Shown one piece after another: positions 1 to 9,058 of a stretch of 54,844 nucleotides of DNA. The stretch spans positions 1-54,844 of the forward strand of contig JABXIC010000114.1 in NCBI GenBank assembly GCA_013373265.1, read 5' to 3'. Position 1 is the stretch's first letter; each line of letters opens with the position of its first letter. Made by a program: the position numbers and the translations under genes. The notes under the pieces are model-generated. The model had not been told where the DNA came from. It saw only the letters and a list, made by a program, of their open reading frames with translations, and did not search any database. The DNA comes from Methylocystaceae bacterium (GTDB lineage Bacteria > Pseudomonadota > Alphaproteobacteria > Rhodospirillales > Terasakiellaceae).

Positions 1-1661
1 CCAAACAGGTTGTGCATATCCCCCATAACGTCCTGATAGGCGCCGGTTAGGAACAGGCCGAGGTAATAAGGTTCCCCTGGTTTATTGGCATGCAGTAGCA
101 AAGTGCTTTCATTATCCGTATCCCCAATAAAACGGCAGATTTTACCATCACTGTCACAGGTGATGTCAGCCAGTGAACATTCCACGGTCGGTTCTTCATC
201 ATGATGGGCTAGAGGCGCAACGGGCAAGAGTTGCTGAATGGCCCAGCTGTCGGCTGCGGATTGGAACAGGGAGAAATTACACAGATATTGCGATGCCAAT
301 GTGATGCCAAGTTCTTTGAATTCTTCACTCATGGCTTCGATGGGGTCTAGCTGGTTATAAACCGTGCGGATAATTTTCCAATGCAGGGTTTCTGCAACGG
401 CAAGCTCTTCCAGACGGATGACACCCAGTTTAAAGGCGCTCAGGGTGTCTTCAAACAAGATGGTGACCTGGTTATAGATATCTTGCGGGCTTTTGCCCTC
501 GTTAAGGTCGCGCATCAGTTCACGCATATTACTGACCAGATAATGTTCATCATCGCTTTCTTCGGTAATGACCGAAGATACCCCTTGAGAGGTGATTTCA
601 CCGATGACACGCATGATGACGCAGGAATGGTGGGCGGTAATGGCGCGTCCACTTTCGCTGACCAGATTGGGGGCGGGGACATCTTCAAGTTCACAGACTT
701 GTTTGACGCCAGCCACCACATTGGCTGCATATTCTTCCATGGTGTAGTTCATGGAGGTGTGTTGGCTGGAATGTGATCCGTCATAATCAACGGCCAGACC
801 GCCCCCGATGTCGAGATATTCTAACGGCACATCGCGTTTGACCAAGCGGGCATAAATGCGTGTGGCTTCATCAATGGCGCCTTGAACAAAGCGGGAATCG
901 GACAGTTGACTGCCGACATGAAAGTGCAAAAGTTTGATGCAATCCAGATATCCCTGTTCTGTAATATAATCGATGGCTTTGATGATTTCAGAAATGGTCA
1001 GGCCAAATTTGGCGCGTTCTCCGCTGGAACTGCTCCAACGGCCTTCTGTTTTGATGCGCATCTTGATTCGCAAACCAATGATGGGGCGCACGTTCATTTC
1101 GTCAGCCAAGCGCAGGAGCGGGGCAATTTCAGAAAATTTCTCAATCACAACCACGACATTGCGGCCCAGTTTGTTCCCCAACAGGGCAAGGCGCAGGAAG
1201 TCTTCGTCTTTATAGCCGTTACAGATGGTCAAGGCTTCGTCACTGGTTTCAAAGCTTAATACGGCCATCAGTTCGGCTTTTGATCCAGCTTCCAATCCAT
1301 AATGAAAAGGTTTGCCCGCGTCGGTGATTTCATCCACCACCTCGCGCATTTGGTTGACCTTTATTGGGTAGACACCGCGATAGACGCCGCCATAGTCCTG
1401 ATCTTCAATGGCTTGTTTAAAAGCATTGTTGAGACGCTTGACCCGATCGCGCAAAATGTCATGAAAGCGAATGACCACAGGAAACTGGGCTTTTTGCCCG
1501 ACCAGCTCATCGACCACATCTTGAATGCAAATGCGGACTTCCGGATTATCGGCAATGGGCAGGACGATCATTTTACCGTTTTCATTGATGCCGAAATAGC
1601 CATCCCCCCAATTGGAGATATGGTAGAGATCATCAGCGGCTTGTACGGTCCAGTTGGGCAT
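1..1661 (-). CDS. speA: biosynthetic arginine decarboxylase, C-terminus cut by window edge
   Basis: PLP-dependent enzyme that decarboxylates arginine to agmatine in the cytoplasm, the first step of the arginine route to putrescine. Translating the minus strand from the ATG at 1661 gives an open frame to the left edge of about 553 residues. It contains the PLP-lysine motif YPIKVNQ (lysine near residue 101), the substrate-barrel stretch LLHFHVGSQ and a conserved tail segment reading YYLGLFLTGAYQDVMGDMHN. The family is usually about 630 residues, so roughly the last 80 are outside the window. It diverges from agmatinase at 1826, the next enzyme of the pathway. Identification is firm. Confidence 0.96.
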   Translation of the reverse strand, partial: MPNWTVQAADDLYHISNWGDGYFGINENGKMIVLPIADNPEVRICIQDVVDELVGQKAQFPVVIRFHDILRDRVKRLNNAFKQAIEDQDYGGVYRGVYPIKVNQMREVVDEITDAGKPFHYGLEAGSKAELMAVLSFETSDEALTICNGYKDEDFLRLALLGNKLGRNVVVVIEKFSEIAPLLRLADEMNVRPIIGLRIKMRIKTEGRWSSSSGERAKFGLTISEIIKAIDYITEQGYLDCIKLLHFHVGSQLSDSRFVQGAIDEATRIYARLVKRDVPLEYLDIGGGLAVDYDGSHSSQHTSMNYTMEEYAANVVAGVKQVCELEDVPAPNLVSESGRAITAHHSCVIMRVIGEITSQGVSSVITEESDDEHYLVSNMRELMRDLNEGKSPQDIYNQVTILFEDTLSAFKLGVIRLEELAVAETLHWKIIRTVYNQLDPIEAMSEEFKELGITLASQYLCNFSLFQSAADSWAIQQLLPVAPLAHHDEEPTVECSLADITCDSDGKICRFIGDTDNESTLLLHANKPGEPYYLGLFLTGAYQDVMGDMHNLF

Positions 1662-1825
1662 GTTTGCTTTCCTATATGTTGGTTCACCATATTTCATGAT
1701 CAGGTAGCAACCGTCAATGATAGAGAGGGGAGAAAATCTTCTTTTTTGCGATGTGAATTGATTGCATGGTGAAATGACTTGGCATATGTTCTTCAAAGGG
1801 TTCTTGCTGCGGGTAAGGTGCACAG

Positions 1826-2812
1826 ATGACAGACGATCAAAACTATGGTGAAGAAGGTGATCAGGCTTTTTTAAAAGACGATCTTTATGGTCGCTGGCCG
1901 GAAATGACCTATGGTGGTGCCCTGAGCTTTTTAAGACGAAAATACAGCCGGGATTTGACCGGGGTTGATGTGGCTGTCAGTGGCATCCCTTATGATAATG
2001 CGGTGACGTATCGCTCCGGCAGTCGCCTGGGACCGCGCGCTATTCGGGCGGCATCGGTACAGTTGGCAGAATTGAAGGCTTTTCCTTTTGGCTTTGACCC
2101 GTTTGAAACTTTGGCTGTGGTGGACTATGGGGACTGTTTTATGGACCCGCATCACCCGGAAACGGTTGTTGACAGCATCGAAAAGCACATTACAGGCATC
2201 TTGGATAAGAATGTGATTCCGCTGACATTTGGCGGGGATCATTTTATCACTTATCCGGTTTTACGTGCCATTGCCAAGAAACACGGCACCGTGTCTTTGT
2301 TGCATTTTGATGCCCATTGCGACACATGGGATGACGATGGGGAACGCTTTGACCATGGGTCCATGTTTTTGCGTGCAAAAAATGAAAATTTGATTGCTGC
2401 AGAACGTTCCGTTCAGGTGGGGTTGCGCACCTATAATGAGAGCGATCATGGTTTTGAAATATTAAGTTCTCCCTGGATTCATCGTAACGGGGTGGAAGAA
2501 ACTATTAAAGCGATTAAAGATCGTATTGGGACACAAAAGGTTTATTTGACCTTTGATATCGACTGTCTGGATCCGGCCTTTGCGCCCGGTACTGGTACGC
2601 CTGTACCGGGTGGGTTGGCATCCCATCAGGCGCTGGAAATCGTACGTGCCTTGGGGGAGCTTGATATTGTTGGCGCGGATGTGGTGGAAGTGAATCCATC
2701 TTATGACGTGGCTGAAATTACGGCTCTGTCTGCGGCAACGATCGCCCATGATATTTTGTGTCTGTTTGCACAGAAGAAGGGCGCGGTGAGTAAAAAAATC
2801 GGGCGGTTATGA
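1826..2812 (+). CDS. speB: agmatinase (ureohydrolase family)
   Basis: Binuclear-manganese hydrolase of the arginase/agmatinase family, expected to convert agmatine to putrescine and urea. The 328-residue protein has the family metal motifs in order: GGDHF (136-140), DAHCD (162-166) and FDIDCLDPA near 245. It lies divergent to arginine decarboxylase with a 164-base gap, so the two likely share a control region. The ATG at 1826 follows AAGGTG at a normal distance. Guanidinobutyrase or another ureohydrolase specificity is possible from sequence alone, but the neighbour supports agmatine. Confidence 0.92.
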   Translation: MTDDQNYGEEGDQAFLKDDLYGRWPEMTYGGALSFLRRKYSRDLTGVDVAVSGIPYDNAVTYRSGSRLGPRAIRAASVQLAELKAFPFGFDPFETLAVVDYGDCFMDPHHPETVVDSIEKHITGILDKNVIPLTFGGDHFITYPVLRAIAKKHGTVSLLHFDAHCDTWDDDGERFDHGSMFLRAKNENLIAAERSVQVGLRTYNESDHGFEILSSPWIHRNGVEETIKAIKDRIGTQKVYLTFDIDCLDPAFAPGTGTPVPGGLASHQALEIVRALGELDIVGADVVEVNPSYDVAEITALSAATIAHDILCLFAQKKGAVSKKIGRL

Positions 2813-3094
2813 TTTTTTTTTCCAGATTCTTTTGAAGAAGAGAACATCAAAAATTGTTGCGCCAAACAAGACACCGCTGAATTCAAAGAAATAAAGTTCG
2901 TTCCCGGCCAAAAGGTCGATACCCAAGCCACCAGCCCAGCCCAGAGCGATTAGCAGAAATAGAATGCCTGTTGCGACGCTTTTCTTCGGGGAATTGCTGA
3001 TGATGTCGATGGCAATGGCCAAGGCTAATAAGGTTGCAGGAATAGCCAAAGTGTCGAAAATGGTCTCACTGGCGAATATGATTTTTTCAAACAT
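2807..3094 (-). CDS. small membrane protein of unknown function
   Basis: A 95-residue protein with three likely membrane segments (about residues 14-32, 42-62 and 70-86) and a basic C-terminal end (FKRIWKKKS). I recognise no family. Its last bases overlap the end of agmatinase on the other strand by 6 bases, so the two are convergent. It is divergent from the MarR gene at 3224, so it could be controlled from the operator lying between them. AAAGAGAG upstream of the ATG at 3094 can serve as a ribosome site. The strongly hydrophobic, uninterrupted composition supports a real gene. Confidence 0.65.
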   Translation of the reverse strand: MFEKIIFASETIFDTLAIPATLLALAIAIDIISNSPKKSVATGILFLLIALGWAGGLGIDLLAGNELYFFEFSGVLFGATIFDVLFFKRIWKKKS

Positions 3095-3184
3095 GCATGG
3101 CTCTCTTTCAGTGTGTTGGTTATGGTATCGGCTATTGCACTCTGGCGCTATGAATTTATTGCATGGCTAGTATGTCAAAAAATA

Positions 3185-3214
3185 TGTTGTCATAGCAACA
3201 GTTGTTATAGCAAC
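3185..3214. promoter_or_regulatory. tandem inverted-repeat operator, probable MarR autoregulatory site
   Basis: Two adjacent inverted repeats stand just before the MarR gene: TGTTG-6-CAACA at 3185-3200 and GTTG-6-CAAC at 3201-3214, nearly the same sequence repeated with a 15-base period. A possible -35 (TTGCAT, 3159-3164) and -10 (TATGTT, 3183-3188) place the repeats over the start of transcription. Two-fold symmetric sites at their own promoters are typical of MarR dimers. The repeats are directly visible; binding by this regulator is inferred. Confidence 0.55.
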
Positions 3215-3223
3215 ATGTGTTCC

Positions 3224-3718
3224 ATGATGAATGACAGCAAACATACGGTCTCTTTACTTGTACATGATGTTGCGCATCAATTGCGTATCATCATTGATGG
3301 TAAAGTTGAACCCTTCAATCTGACACGACAAAAGTGGGTTGCGTTGACAATATTAGAAGATCACCCCGGTATTTCGCAAGCTGACTTGGCAGAACGGTTG
3401 GAAATTGACCGATCTTCAGCCGGACGATTGTTGGATAGAATGGAAAAAAGCGGCTTGGTTTATAGACGTAAGGATGAAACGGATCGTCGTATCATCCGGG
3501 TCTATGTCAAAGAAGAAGCCCGCCCTGTACTTGACCAATTGCATGATGTCTCAAGCGAAATTCAAACCGTTACGCAAAGTGGCTTAAGTGATGAAGAACA
3601 AGAGGATTTGGTTCGACTGCTGCGCAAAGTTCAAACAAATTTGAAAGTAGGCTTCACCAGCCTTATATGTTTTTTTGATTGGCCGGACCAAGCATTTTTT
3701 ATGGCCAATTTCTTGTAG
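3224..3718 (+). CDS. MarR-family transcriptional regulator
   Basis: A winged-helix dimeric regulator of about 164 residues. The segment QADLAERLEIDRSSAGRLLD is the helix-turn-helix recognition region and is followed by the wing motif RRKDETDRRIIRVYV, both typical of MarR. I start it at the ATG at 3224 (or 3227) because the longer open frame reads through the tandem operator at 3185-3214 and has no MarR-like sequence. Likely targets are its own gene and the divergent small membrane protein. The last 20 or so residues (ending MANFL) are unlike the family and may be a tail of no function. The ligand is unknown. Confidence 0.85.
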   Translation: MMNDSKHTVSLLVHDVAHQLRIIIDGKVEPFNLTRQKWVALTILEDHPGISQADLAERLEIDRSSAGRLLDRMEKSGLVYRRKDETDRRIIRVYVKEEARPVLDQLHDVSSEIQTVTQSGLSDEEQEDLVRLLRKVQTNLKVGFTSLICFFDWPDQAFFMANFL

Positions 3719-3723
3719 CCCCC

Positions 3724-3754
3724 TGACCAAAGAGACTGCCCGCTCTTTTGGTCA
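3724..3754 (+). terminator. stem-loop between marR and trkH
   Basis: TGACCAAAGAG (3724-3734) pairs with CTCTTTTGGTCA (3743-3754) across an 8-base loop, with one bulged base. It begins 6 bases after the MarR stop codon. There is no run of T after it, so it may be a weak terminator or an mRNA 3-prime end structure rather than a standard intrinsic terminator. Confidence 0.4.
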
Positions 3755-3830
3755 ACCCTTCCCTCGCCGTATATAGCTTTAGTGCTTTGCTATATTACGG
3801 CGGGGGAGCCCTAAAACGGTATGGATATAT

Positions 3831-5282
3831 ATGGATATTCGCCCGATACTCTTTCCCTTGTCAGGTCTGTTAGCAGCTTTGGCCCTGTTGATGGAAATAC
3901 CAGCACTGTTTGACTATTTCGTTCACAATAGCGAGTGGGAAGCTTTTCAGGTTAGTGCACTGATTACATTCTTCGCGGCGATAGCACTTTATATTGGACG
4001 TGATCGTAACATGTCCCATTTTTCTTTGCGTCATGGCTATCTCTTTACGGTATCGTGTTGGATATTGTTGCCCCTTTTTGCTGCCCTGCCTTTCTTTTGG
4101 TCTACACAAGACATGAGTTATACCGACTCTGTCTTTGAAACCATTTCCGGTTTGACCACCACGGGGGCCACGGTAATGAGTGGCTTGGAATATATGCCGC
4201 CGGGGATATTGTTGTGGCGTGGACTTTTGCAATGGGTTGGTGGTATCGGGATTGTTGTGATGGCGATCTCGATTTTTCCGGTTTTAAAAACTGGGGGGAT
4301 GCAACTTTTCCAATTGGAATCATCAGAAACAGCAGGCAAGGTTTTTCCGCGCATCCAAGACGTGGCAAGTGGTGTCTTTGCGATTTATAGCGGTCTGACG
4401 GTTTTATGTGGCTTGATCTATTTTATCGCGGGCATGAGCGCTTTTGACGCCGTGGTCCATGCCATGACGACCTTGTCCACCGGTGGTTTTTCAAACACGG
4501 ACATGTCTTTTGCAGCTTTTCCTGACAAGGCAATCATCTGGACGGGTTCTTTGTTTATGTTGTTAGGGTCTTTGCCCTTTTCATTGATGTTGTATTCACT
4601 GCGACGCAAAAGCCGTTGGGTTTTGTTTGCGGACCGTCAGGTACAAATTTATTTGCTGTTTTTATTTTTTACCTGTTTCTTCTGCGCCACGATGTTTCAC
4701 ATTATTATGAAGAACGAGGATTTCTTTTATTCTCTCACCTTGGCGACGTTTAACGTGATCTCGGTTGTCACCACCACGGGCTATGCATTTGAAGATTATA
4801 CATTATGGGGCGCCTTTGCCCCGGTGTTGTTTTTCTTTTTAACCTTTGTCGGGGGCTGTTCTGGTTCAACCGCAGGCGGGATCAAGATGTTTCGCTTTCA
4901 TGTGATGTGGTTGTCTTTTCAAAAACAGTTTGGTCATTTAATCTTTCCGAAAGGCGTTTTCGTTCAAAAAATAAATGGTAAACCGCTGCATAACGATATC
5001 AGTCAATCTGTGTTAATCTATCTAACCCTTTTGATTTTTAGTTTTGCAGTGCTGGCAACGGCTTTAAGTTTTACGGGACTTGATATGGTCACAGCGTTAA
5101 GTGGGGCGGCAACGTCTTTGTCGAATGTGGGGCCGGGTCTTGGTGAAATTATTGGCCCTGCGGGCAACTTTAAAACTCTACCTGATAGTGCTAAATGGAT
5201 ATTGGATATCGGGATGATCTTGGGACGACTGGAATATGTGACAGTTGTTGTCTTGTTGCAGGTTTCGTTTTGGCGGTTTTAA
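3831..5282 (+). CDS. trkH: TrkH-family potassium transporter, membrane subunit
   Basis: Ion-conducting membrane subunit of a Trk/Ktr potassium uptake system, 483 residues as expected. Four filter-type P-loops characteristic of the family can be read: TTTGATVMSG, TLSTGGFSN, VVTTTGYAF and SLSNVGPGLG, with the conserved WVGGIGIVV segment after the first. Many hydrophobic helices run through the protein. The NAD-binding partner TrkA is not in this window. The ATG at 3831 is used because the one at 3821 is out of frame; the purine-rich GGGGGAG sits rather far upstream at 3802. Confidence 0.9.
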   Translation: MDIRPILFPLSGLLAALALLMEIPALFDYFVHNSEWEAFQVSALITFFAAIALYIGRDRNMSHFSLRHGYLFTVSCWILLPLFAALPFFWSTQDMSYTDSVFETISGLTTTGATVMSGLEYMPPGILLWRGLLQWVGGIGIVVMAISIFPVLKTGGMQLFQLESSETAGKVFPRIQDVASGVFAIYSGLTVLCGLIYFIAGMSAFDAVVHAMTTLSTGGFSNTDMSFAAFPDKAIIWTGSLFMLLGSLPFSLMLYSLRRKSRWVLFADRQVQIYLLFLFFTCFFCATMFHIIMKNEDFFYSLTLATFNVISVVTTTGYAFEDYTLWGAFAPVLFFFLTFVGGCSGSTAGGIKMFRFHVMWLSFQKQFGHLIFPKGVFVQKINGKPLHNDISQSVLIYLTLLIFSFAVLATALSFTGLDMVTALSGAATSLSNVGPGLGEIIGPAGNFKTLPDSAKWILDIGMILGRLEYVTVVVLLQVSFWRF

Positions 5283-5298
5283 CCGAGGAGTTTTTTTG

Positions 5299-5973
5299 AT
5301 GAGACGTTCCATTGTATGTCTTGCCTTATTGTGTTTCTGTATTTTGTCTTTTCATGCCAATGCAGAGGAAAAGAAGAGTTTTTGGGCGAAGAGCAGCGAT
5401 GTGATCGTTATTGACGGGGATACGCTTTTTGTTCAGGGCAAGGTCGTCCAATTGACGGGAATTGATGCCCCAGAAATTGGTCAGCAATGTGATCATAACG
5501 GACATTTGTGGTCCTGCGGGATGACGGCGGCACTTGATCTGCATAAATCTTTGGCCATGGCGCGATTGTCGCAACTGCATTGTTGGGTAAATGGCAAAAC
5601 GTCTGTCTGGGTTTCGGCAACCTGCTATGTAGAAGAAAAAGACCTGGCGGCTGCCATGTTGGGGGCAGGCACCGTTGAGATTGATCGCGTGGGGTCCCCT
5701 TATTATCGTAGCTTGATGCAAAGTGCGAAGGAAGGTGACTTCGGGCTGTGGGGGAGCACGTTTGAACAACCTGATAAATGGGCAGAAAAAGCACGATTTT
5801 CTGAAGATAAAAGCGCTTGCATCGTGAAAGCGGGCAAGACGAAAAAGGGCAAGAAAGTATTTACCACGCCCTTAATGCCAACTTACAAAAAATTTAAGGC
5901 CACACGTATGTTCTGCAGCGATGAAGATGCTTTGCTGGCAGACTATGTTCCCCTCATAAAAATGTCAAAATGA
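5299..5973 (+). CDS. secreted thermonuclease-fold protein with altered catalytic residues
   Basis: A 224-residue protein with an N-terminal signal peptide (basic start, then a hydrophobic run ending near HANAEE) and a staphylococcal-nuclease-like domain. The calcium-binding motif VIDGDTL and the GIDAPE motif are intact. The position of catalytic Arg35 is Gln (VVQLTGIDAPE), and the segment matching the one with catalytic Arg87 (VWVSATCYV) appears to have no arginine. It is rich in cysteine, so disulfides in the periplasm are plausible. GAGGAG at 5285-5290 supports the ATG at 5299. It begins 16 bases after trkH. Catalytic activity is doubtful; a binding or structural role is an alternative. Confidence 0.75.
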   Translation: MRRSIVCLALLCFCILSFHANAEEKKSFWAKSSDVIVIDGDTLFVQGKVVQLTGIDAPEIGQQCDHNGHLWSCGMTAALDLHKSLAMARLSQLHCWVNGKTSVWVSATCYVEEKDLAAAMLGAGTVEIDRVGSPYYRSLMQSAKEGDFGLWGSTFEQPDKWAEKARFSEDKSACIVKAGKTKKGKKVFTTPLMPTYKKFKATRMFCSDEDALLADYVPLIKMSK

Positions 5974-5993
5974 CGTAATCAAAAGGACCCCTC

Positions 5994-6128
5994 ATGCTAA
6001 AGTTTTTCCTTCTTGCAGCGGCTACAGATGGTGCAGCCTGGATTTATGATCCAAAAGTCGGCGGCGTTTTGCTTTTTGCCTTGCTGATCGCCAATTTCGT
6101 TTTTGCCCTTTCTCATTCCACATCTTAA
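5994..6128 (+). CDS. 44-residue putative membrane miniprotein
   Basis: An open frame of 44 residues starting at the ATG at 5994, after AAAAGGA at a good distance. It starts with a short hydrophobic stretch (LKFFLLAAA), has a polar middle (WIYDPKVGG) and a second hydrophobic helix (VLLFALLIANFVFALS). It lies between the nuclease-fold gene and another small membrane protein, with gaps of 20 and 14 bases, in the same direction, so it is likely co-transcribed. No family recognised. Confidence 0.5.
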   Translation: MLKFFLLAAATDGAAWIYDPKVGGVLLFALLIANFVFALSHSTS

Positions 6129-6142
6129 GGCGGGAGACTGCG

Positions 6143-6391
6143 ATGCAAGACGTTAATATTGAACAGCCTGTACAAGAACGCAAAGCTGTTAAGATAGCAA
6201 AACAAGTGCTCTTTTTTTACCTGTTGCCGTTTATAGGTTTTGGCCTGATGATTGCCTTGTTTGGAGTGGTCGAAGATTATTTTGGTTTTCATGAAGATAT
6301 TTCAAAAATAATCCGGCTTCTGTTGATGGGCTTTTATGCCATGATGATCTTTTTTATGATTAGACGGAAAAAAGACCCCTCGGATTCTTAA
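6143..6391 (+). CDS. small two-helix membrane protein
   Basis: An 82-residue protein with two likely membrane helices (about residues 23-45 and 58-72), a charged N-terminal tail and a basic end (IRRKKDPSDS). GGCGGGAG just upstream supports the ATG at 6143. It follows the 44-residue miniprotein by 14 bases and is probably the last gene of a run beginning at trkH or the nuclease-fold gene. No recognised domain; function unknown. Confidence 0.65.
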   Translation: MQDVNIEQPVQERKAVKIAKQVLFFYLLPFIGFGLMIALFGVVEDYFGFHEDISKIIRLLLMGFYAMMIFFMIRRKKDPSDS

Positions 6392-6460
6392 AATAATTAC
6401 TATTCTAAACACGCTATCACTTGTAAAAAGAAGAGTATGATTTCTTCTCTGTGAGGGTGC

Positions 6461-7342
6461 TTGAATAACGACGATCCAAAAAAATTGCTGCTTGGGATCA
6501 TATTGGTGATTTGCGCCGGTGTGCTGTTGGCGACAATGGATGCGTTGAGCAAGCAACTTACGGGCAGTTTTGATACGGTGCAGGTGTTGTGGGGGCGTTA
6601 TTTTTTTCACACACTGATTATCTTTGTTGTGCTGTCTAGAAAACTGGACTTTAGTTTTTTAAAAAGTCGTCAGCCCTATTTGCAGCTGCGTCGATCTATT
6701 ATGTTGATCGGCGCAACAGCAACAATGTATCTCTCGCTTAGATATATTCCTTTAGCCAACGCCACATCTATCCAGTTCTTTGCTCCTGTTTTAGTCACGG
6801 TCTTTGCGGGGCTGTTCTTGGGTGAGAAAGTCGGCATTCACAGGCAGCTTGCCGCCATGATTGGCTTTTGTGGTGTGTTGGTCATTATGCAACCCGGTGT
6901 GGGTGACTTTAATTTTTATGCCCTTTTGCCTTTGGCAACGGCTTTCATGCTGGCGACATATTTATTGATGACCCGGCAATTGATTGGAAAGGATGATGAA
7001 CGCTGCACCCAGTTTTATGCAACAGCGATTGGCAGTGTTCTTTTATCTTTTATTGTCCCTTGGACATGGACACCTCCAACGGGGATAGAATTTTGTATGA
7101 TGGTTGCACAGGGTAGCCTTGGTGCGTTGGGTCATTTTCTTATTTTACGCGCCTTCCAGTTTGCCCCTGCTTCTCTCTTGTCCCCTTTCTTGTACTCTCA
7201 ACTCCTGGCTGCAACCGTTTGGAGCGTGTTCTATTTTGAAGATGAACCCAGTTCTGGGTTATTGGTTGGTGCAACCATATTGGTGGGTAGCGGTTTATAT
7301 ATTTGGTGGCGTGAACGTAATAAAAAGCTAGCAAAATCATGA
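6461..7342 (+). CDS. EamA/DMT-superfamily permease
   Basis: Ten-helix drug/metabolite transporter family protein of 293 residues, built of two EamA repeats. The first repeat carries the conserved segment ANATSIQFFAPVLVTVFAG and the second LGALGHFLILRAFQFAPASL; both are hallmarks of S-adenosylmethionine/metabolite carriers of this superfamily. The substrate cannot be read. The start is a TTG at 6461 preceded by GAGGGTG, with no better ATG nearby. It stands alone in its direction with about 70 bases before it and 56 after. Confidence 0.85.
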   Translation: MNNDDPKKLLLGIILVICAGVLLATMDALSKQLTGSFDTVQVLWGRYFFHTLIIFVVLSRKLDFSFLKSRQPYLQLRRSIMLIGATATMYLSLRYIPLANATSIQFFAPVLVTVFAGLFLGEKVGIHRQLAAMIGFCGVLVIMQPGVGDFNFYALLPLATAFMLATYLLMTRQLIGKDDERCTQFYATAIGSVLLSFIVPWTWTPPTGIEFCMMVAQGSLGALGHFLILRAFQFAPASLLSPFLYSQLLAATVWSVFYFEDEPSSGLLVGATILVGSGLYIWWRERNKKLAKS

Positions 7343-7398
7343 GATTTAGATGATAAAAGAATAATAAGGGCTATGCGAAAGAATACAGTCTGTCGGGT

Positions 7399-9057
7399 AT
7401 GGAATTGGGTAGCGTCATGAAAAGCAAAGAACTTAAGATTGCTTATGCTATCGCCATTGGTGCGATCATTGCCTCATTAGTCTATGCTGTGTCTTCTTAT
7501 CATAAGGTTGAGAAACGTGAGCTTCAGCAAAAAGAGCAAACCCTTAATGCAATTTTCAATGAACGATTAGAAACTCTTAAAAGAACAGCGTATGATAACA
7601 GTCTGTGGAATGACACGATCAATAAAGGCTTGATTGCGAAAGATGCAACATGGGTCGATTCAAATATCGGCAATTACTTGATCAATACGTTTAAAATTCA
7701 AAACACATATCTGATTAATCCCACGCAAGAAGTAATTTTTTCTTTTGGGAAGGATAAAGAAAAAATATACGCCAAAATTAAAGATAACCCGGTTTTTTTT
7801 AAATTCGTCTCGATGGCGGTTTCCAGTTTGCGTGAAAATGTTAAACCTTACGGTTTTTTCTTTAAAGACGATGGCATCATTTATATGGTCGGCTTATGCG
7901 CGCTGACATATGAGGAAACAACAGGGGCTCGCACTTTAGAAGAGCAAGCATATCTTGTGCTTGTCCAACCTGTTTCAGAAAAGGTTTTGGCTGACATTTC
8001 TGTTGATTACTCAATCCCCTTGTTATCTTATCAAGAAAGTGATGGGGCAACTACGCTTCAGATACATGCTTCAGAAAATGAGCAGGCTTTTACTCTTTAT
8101 TTTCAAGACCCGCATAATTTTCTATCGGATATGGGCTTGAATCTTCTTACCCTTACTTTCACCATTTTCGCTTTTTTGTACCTCATTGTTATTATTCACA
8201 AAAAATGGAACCAAAGTCAGAAGCTGCTCGTGCAATTGGCTCATGCCAATGAGGAATTATCCCAGTTCAATTACAAATTAGAAGAACAGGTTGAAAAACA
8301 GACCCATGAGATCGTTGAAAAAGTGGAAAGAGCAGAAGCGGCAAACCGGGCAAAATCAACATTTTTATCGAATATGTCTCATGAATTTCGCACACCGTTA
8401 AACGGTATTTTAGGTTTTGCCCAGATGCTGCGGATGAATAAAGAGCAGACTCTGAACGAGAGCCAACTGGCTTGGGTTACTCAAATCTTAAATTCAGGGG
8501 CGATGTTGTTGGAAATTGTCAATGATGTGCTTGATCTTGCGCGCATTGAAAGTGGTCGTGTTGAATATAAAAACGAACTGTTCCAACCGCGCGAAGTGTT
8601 TGCAGAATGCTATGAGTTGGTTAAAGTTCTCGCAGATAAAAGAGATATTGCCCTGCGAGGACATCCTGATACCGATAAATTTGTTTTTGTTGACCGTAAC
8701 AAGTTAAAGCAAGTGTTGTTTAATCTTCTGACCAATGCGGTGAAATACGGTAATGAAGGCGGATATGTCCAGTTTGGCTGTCGTGACGTTGAAAATGATT
8801 TGATCGAAATTTATGTTGAAGATAATGGGGTCGGCATTCCCAGAGGGGACCTCCCTCTTATCTTCGAACCGTTCCATCGTGTGGTCGAGACATCTTCCGG
8901 TGTTGAAGGTACAGGCGTCGGCCTATCGATCGTTAAGAAAAATGCTGAACTCATGGGGGGCGTCTTGAATGTGACCAGCACCTTTGGTGAGGGCACATGC
9001 TTTACCTTGCGCCTGCCTGCCTATGAAGATGAAAATTTTCAGAAATCAGAAGGTTGA
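7399..9057 (+). CDS. membrane sensor histidine kinase (orphan)
   Basis: A 552-residue kinase. It has one membrane helix near residues 14-32, a periplasmic sensor region of about 210 residues resembling CHASE4-type domains (with the YDNSLWNDTI segment usual there), and a second helix near 245-267. A coiled coil, an H-box (SHEFRTPLNGILGFAQML), an N-box (NLLTNAVKYG) and G boxes (DNGVGIP, GTGVGLSI) follow. No HAMP domain is visible between the second helix and the coiled coil. There is no adjacent response regulator; the gene meets the AsnC gene tail to tail. The ATG at 7417 is an alternative start. Confidence 0.85.
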   Translation: MELGSVMKSKELKIAYAIAIGAIIASLVYAVSSYHKVEKRELQQKEQTLNAIFNERLETLKRTAYDNSLWNDTINKGLIAKDATWVDSNIGNYLINTFKIQNTYLINPTQEVIFSFGKDKEKIYAKIKDNPVFFKFVSMAVSSLRENVKPYGFFFKDDGIIYMVGLCALTYEETTGARTLEEQAYLVLVQPVSEKVLADISVDYSIPLLSYQESDGATTLQIHASENEQAFTLYFQDPHNFLSDMGLNLLTLTFTIFAFLYLIVIIHKKWNQSQKLLVQLAHANEELSQFNYKLEEQVEKQTHEIVEKVERAEAANRAKSTFLSNMSHEFRTPLNGILGFAQMLRMNKEQTLNESQLAWVTQILNSGAMLLEIVNDVLDLARIESGRVEYKNELFQPREVFAECYELVKVLADKRDIALRGHPDTDKFVFVDRNKLKQVLFNLLTNAVKYGNEGGYVQFGCRDVENDLIEIYVEDNGVGIPRGDLPLIFEPFHRVVETSSGVEGTGVGLSIVKKNAELMGGVLNVTSTFGEGTCFTLRLPAYEDENFQKSEG

Positions 9058-9058
9058 T

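Noticed and set aside
381..1772. Several plus-strand open frames of 80-156 residues
   Set aside because: They lie wholly or largely inside the arginine decarboxylase gene on the minus strand, have no family features, and owe their length to the codon pattern of the real gene.
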